DNA of 8,440 bases. Origin: an uncultured Eubacteriales bacterium. GTDB lineage: Bacteria > Bacillota > Clostridia > Oscillospirales > Acutalibacteraceae. The stretch spans positions 1 through 8,440 of the forward strand of contig ONXZ01000045.1 of NCBI GenBank assembly GCA_900321905.1. The letters are read 5' to 3'. How positions within the stretch are numbered: position 1 is the first letter of the stretch; the number at the start of each line of letters is the position of its first letter. The notes under the pieces were generated by a model that saw nothing but the letters and a program-made list of their open reading frames with translations, was not told the origin of the DNA and did no database searches. A program made the translations under genes and the position numbers. Of this stretch, positions 6,118-8,440 are shown in pieces.

Positions 6118-6664
6118 TGTTTTCTTCAGTTTTGTTATGTATGAGTTCTGCTCCGTATTTGCAAATAAGGCTGATAACAATAAGCGCAATGCCTGTTGCA
6201 ACTCCGCCCGACGCGTCTATTTCAGACATAGGTGCAACATCGGTATGCGTGTTTGAAATCACGGAATACACGATGGACGCGATTATCTCCTGCCCGATTG
6301 TAATGCAAACAGAAAGTATGCCAAGTCGCAGCATTTCCTTTGCGCCGTCAAAAGTAAATGGAGTGCCCGCTTCAAGTTCTTTTTTAAAATAAAGTTCGGA
6401 AAACTTCGAAATAAATATCGTGCCGATACAGTACACAATAGCGCGCGCAAGGCCGGCATAAAGTGTTCCGTCGGAAATGTCGCCTTTATCCTGCAATATG
6501 CCCTGAATAGTAACACCACCGAGTTTTAACCCTTCTGTGCCTATTGCCAGGCTGATAATACCTGCTATGCACAGGCACAACCCTACAATGGAGCAGATAA
6601 AGATAATCTTGCTGATAACTTTTGCAATTTTTGATATTGTCTGAATTGTGTTTAATGTTTTCAT
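6098..6664 (-). CDS. DUF2975-like four-helix membrane protein
   Basis: A 188-aa integral membrane protein. Likely membrane spans are about 18-42 (IIFICSIVGLCLCIAGIISL), 68-88, 112-136 and 153-175. Between spans 2 and 3 is the cytoplasmic-looking segment FKKELEAGTPFTFDGAKEMLRLGI (93-116), matching the G-x-PF-x(5)-LR-x-G signature typical of DUF2975 proteins. The C-terminus is short and polar (HNKTEENNENISA). The family has no established function; members often sit next to an XRE-type regulator gene, which is absent here. GGAGG (6677-6673) precedes the ATG by 8 nt and the upstream permease gene stops 14 nt before the start, so it is very probably co-transcribed with the ABC transporter genes. 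Its last 20 nt overlap the start of the flavodoxin-like remnant. Confidence 0.8.
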   Translation of the reverse strand: MKTLNTIQTISKIAKVISKIIFICSIVGLCLCIAGIISLAIGTEGLKLGGVTIQGILQDKGDISDGTLYAGLARAIVYCIGTIFISKFSELYFKKELEAGTPFTFDGAKEMLRLGILSVCITIGQEIIASIVYSVISNTHTDVAPMSEIDASGGVATGIALIVISLICKYGAELIHNKTEENNENISA

Positions 6665-6678
6665 ATTATTATCCTCCG

Positions 6679-8271
6679 TTATTTTGAAAGTTTCATTACA
6701 CGTCTGTAACTTAAAGCGGCAAGTGTTGTTGATATAAGAATAAACACAATCGCTATTATTCTATGGTCAATCTTTGTGCCGAGGAATACCGTCAGCGCAC
6801 AAAGACCCATTACAACAAACATATTCGGCAGCAGATAGACTGTAACCGCCGCGCCCTGTTTGATAACTTCAACTTCATTTTCCCAGTCAAGGCGAATATG
6901 GCGAACACCGCACACACAGCCCCACGCCGTAGAAAATGCGCAAAGCGCTGTGCCGAGTATCAGATACAATAAAGTATTAATCGTTGGCACTTTTGCCGAA
7001 ATGCAAAGGCAAAGCGTTGCAAACAGCATAAACGGCACTGTAAGATACATATTAAACAGCATTTTTCCCTGATACATCGTTTTCTTTTCAATCGGCAGGC
7101 TCTGCATAATCCAGTAGTTTTTACCCTCAAGCGAGGGCGAAGCCGCCGTAGTCGCCATCATACCGATAAAGAAGTAAACGATAAACGGAATTGCAGGCTG
7201 CAGAATTGCTGCGTCAAAGGGTGCGTTATTTGTAACGATTGCGACAATTTTATTAAAACCGATAACGAGCGTTATGACGCCAAGCAGAAATGCGAGGATT
7301 TCGCCCATTGCAGCGTTCACCATATAAGTGGTAGAGCCGGTCATTCGTTTGAATTCCTTGAATGCAATGGCGTTGACAACGCTTTTTTCTTTTTGGTCTG
7401 CCATTTTGTAGCGTTTTGCGGCGGCGTGTGATTTAAGCGCAGAATTAATATTTCGGTACGACCTGCCAACTATGATGAACACCGTAGCAAAAAGCACAGC
7501 GCTGACTCCGAGGAAAAGGAACAAATCAGTTAACGAAAGTTTAGTTACAGCGTTTGAAAACCAACCTGCCGGCAGATAATATTTTGTTGCGCTCTCAGTG
7601 ATTTTTGCGATTGACTGAAGCGTTTGTTCAACCTTGTCGTTTTTGAACATCCCGTCAACAATATACCTCAGTGAAAAGCAGAACAAAACAAAAACTATTG
7701 TTAAAACCGTCTGCACAATATTTGTTTTTCTGAACCCTGCGCTGACCCTTGCAATCAGGAAACCGATAAACGAGGCAACAAGCATTGGTATAATCGGCAG
7801 AAGAAAAGTAAGAACTATCCAGACGATATACGCCAAAACACTCGGTTTTGCAAAAAATCCGTATCCCGCAAGCATGGCAAAAGAAATACTTATATACCAA
7901 GGAAGGCTCTTGACGTACATATAAAGGAACTTGCAGCCTGCAACTGTCCTTGCCTCAAACGGAAGCGACATCAGCATATCGTATTCCTTAAAGTTGAAAA
8001 GATAGCCGTTAGTGCGCAGCAGTGTCAAAACAAAAGCAAGTATGCTAACAGTCAGCGCACACATCACAGGCGCTGCTTCAATTAAGCCGTTTTGCCCGTA
8101 ACCCACGCACATAGACACGCTGTACACCATTATCATTGTGTAGATAATTGCCGAGCCGATAAATCCGCTTACAATTCTTTTTTTCTTTTTTGCATCGTCA
8201 GTGTGCTTGTATATATTGCTCTGACTTGTCGATAAAAGCAGCGTTTTTAGAAGCAGAATATTATTTTTCAT
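6679..8271 (-). CDS. ABC-2 type transporter permease, two-half 12-helix form
   Basis: A 530-aa membrane protein with about 12 predicted spans: about 36-58, 65-86, 122-142, 146-174, 187-206, 248-268, 322-341, 358-377, 407-427, 433-455, 473-497 and 503-521. It resembles the large clostridial ABC-2 exporter permeases (PF16949-like). Two copies of one motif mark two halves: LMSLPFEARTVAGCKFLYMY (100-119) and IMQSLPIEKKTMYQGKMLFNMY (388-409), the second preceded by the family-typical SPSLEGKNYW (378-387). The loop between halves (about 270-310) is long, basic and probably cytoplasmic. The ATG at 8271 is chosen because GGAGG (8282-8278) lies 6 nt upstream and it overlaps the ATPase stop by 11 nt, implying translational coupling; an in-frame ATG at 8298 would overlap more and has no such site. 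It should pair with the upstream ATPase to export an unknown substrate, possibly a peptide or antibiotic. Confidence 0.88.
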   Translation of the reverse strand: MKNNILLLKTLLLSTSQSNIYKHTDDAKKKKRIVSGFIGSAIIYTMIMVYSVSMCVGYGQNGLIEAAPVMCALTVSILAFVLTLLRTNGYLFNFKEYDMLMSLPFEARTVAGCKFLYMYVKSLPWYISISFAMLAGYGFFAKPSVLAYIVWIVLTFLLPIIPMLVASFIGFLIARVSAGFRKTNIVQTVLTIVFVLFCFSLRYIVDGMFKNDKVEQTLQSIAKITESATKYYLPAGWFSNAVTKLSLTDLFLFLGVSAVLFATVFIIVGRSYRNINSALKSHAAAKRYKMADQKEKSVVNAIAFKEFKRMTGSTTYMVNAAMGEILAFLLGVITLVIGFNKIVAIVTNNAPFDAAILQPAIPFIVYFFIGMMATTAASPSLEGKNYWIMQSLPIEKKTMYQGKMLFNMYLTVPFMLFATLCLCISAKVPTINTLLYLILGTALCAFSTAWGCVCGVRHIRLDWENEVEVIKQGAAVTVYLLPNMFVVMGLCALTVFLGTKIDHRIIAIVFILISTTLAALSYRRVMKLSK

Positions 8272-8440
8272 CGTCAGCCTCCAGGAAGGTTTCCTCAAGC
8301 GAATGACCCTGTGTGAGTTCCTCCATACTGCCGCTTGCGATAATTCTGCCGTGCTTTATAATTGCGATTTTGTTGCAGAGTTTTTCAGCCACATCAAGCA
8401 CATGAGTCGAAAAGAAAACGGCAGTTCCGTTTTCGCACAT
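8261..8440 (-). CDS. ABC transporter ATP-binding protein, C-terminal end (5' part beyond window)
   Basis: The frame is open from 8440 down to TAA at 8263-8261, giving the last 59 residues. They contain the H-loop (switch) STHVLDVAEKLCNKIAII with its catalytic His, then KHGRIIASGSMEEL, the standard end of an ABC nucleotide-binding domain, and a short acidic tail (LEADDEK). Walker A, the LSGGQ signature and Walker B must lie outside the window. The tail pattern SLEETFLE is common in ABC-2 exporter ATPases that energise permeases such as the next gene. The stop overlaps the permease start by 11 nt, so the two subunits are made together. The M at the first visible codon is internal. Confidence 0.92.
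   Translation of the reverse strand: MCENGTAVFFSTHVLDVAEKLCNKIAIIKHGRIIASGSMEELTQGHSLEETFLEADDEK
8278..8282 (-). promoter_or_regulatory. Ribosome binding site for the permease, inside the ATPase gene
   Basis: GGAGG on the minus strand lies 6 nt before the ATG at 8271 and within the last codons of the ATPase. It decides the permease start. Confidence 0.85.

Noticed and set aside
6056..6256. Plus-strand open frames over the DUF2975 and remnant region
   Set aside because: They have no ribosome site or known motif, and they oppose the supported minus-strand gene and pseudogene.
8272..8298. Upstream ATG start adding 9 residues to the permease
   Set aside because: No ribosome site is seen, and the GGAGG at 8278-8282 lies inside this stretch and serves the ATG at 8271.

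Overview
The window looks like chromosomal DNA of a Gram-positive gut-type Clostridium relative, probably Oscillospirales/Ruminococcaceae. This rests on moderate GC, strong AGGAGG-type ribosome sites, sigma-A-like promoters with 17-nt spacers, U-tailed hairpin terminators, and the protein types present: an AIM24 family protein, a secreted Ig-like/FN3 protein, a PF12674-type zinc ribbon and a two-half ABC-2 permease. Genus-level assignment is not possible from this sequence alone. No rRNA, tRNA, CRISPR array, insertion sequence or phage gene was seen.

Layout. (1) 1-1157, plus strand: the 3' part of proC (proline synthesis), then an AIM24/TIGR00266 family gene, closed by a strong hairpin terminator that also faces the convergent unit. 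(2) 3562-1178, minus strand: a consensus promoter drives metK (S-adenosylmethionine synthetase). After a gap of only 24 nt comes a gene for a secreted, tyrosine-rich Ig-like/FN3 protein. (3) 3563-3749: a divergent control region with back-to-back promoters and a GC-richer block holding an inverted repeat and a palindrome. (4) 3750-5352, plus strand: a single-gene unit for an extended SDR (NAD(P)-dependent epimerase/dehydratase-like) with a C-terminal four-cysteine zinc knuckle, ending in a strong terminator. (5) 8440-5369, minus strand: a tightly packed cluster of ABC ATPase (only the C-terminal end is visible), a 530-aa ABC-2 type permease, a DUF2975-like four-helix membrane protein, a collapsed flavodoxin-type oxidoreductase remnant, and a zinc-ribbon protein.

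How the genes relate. Units 1-4 are mostly housekeeping or stand-alone genes arranged as convergent and divergent neighbours with shared terminators and one shared control region. Unit 5 is accessory: the ATPase and permease very probably form one exporter (overlapping genes), and the DUF2975 protein is probably co-expressed with it. The clearest hidden item is at 5973-6117. It reads as the start of an NADPH-dependent FMN reductase/flavodoxin-fold gene joined, out of frame, to what looks like a C-terminal tail, as expected of an internal deletion. I did not find convincing evidence of a wholly new biological system. The most worthwhile leads are the remnant, the SDR-zinc fusion, and the metK/secreted-protein pairing.
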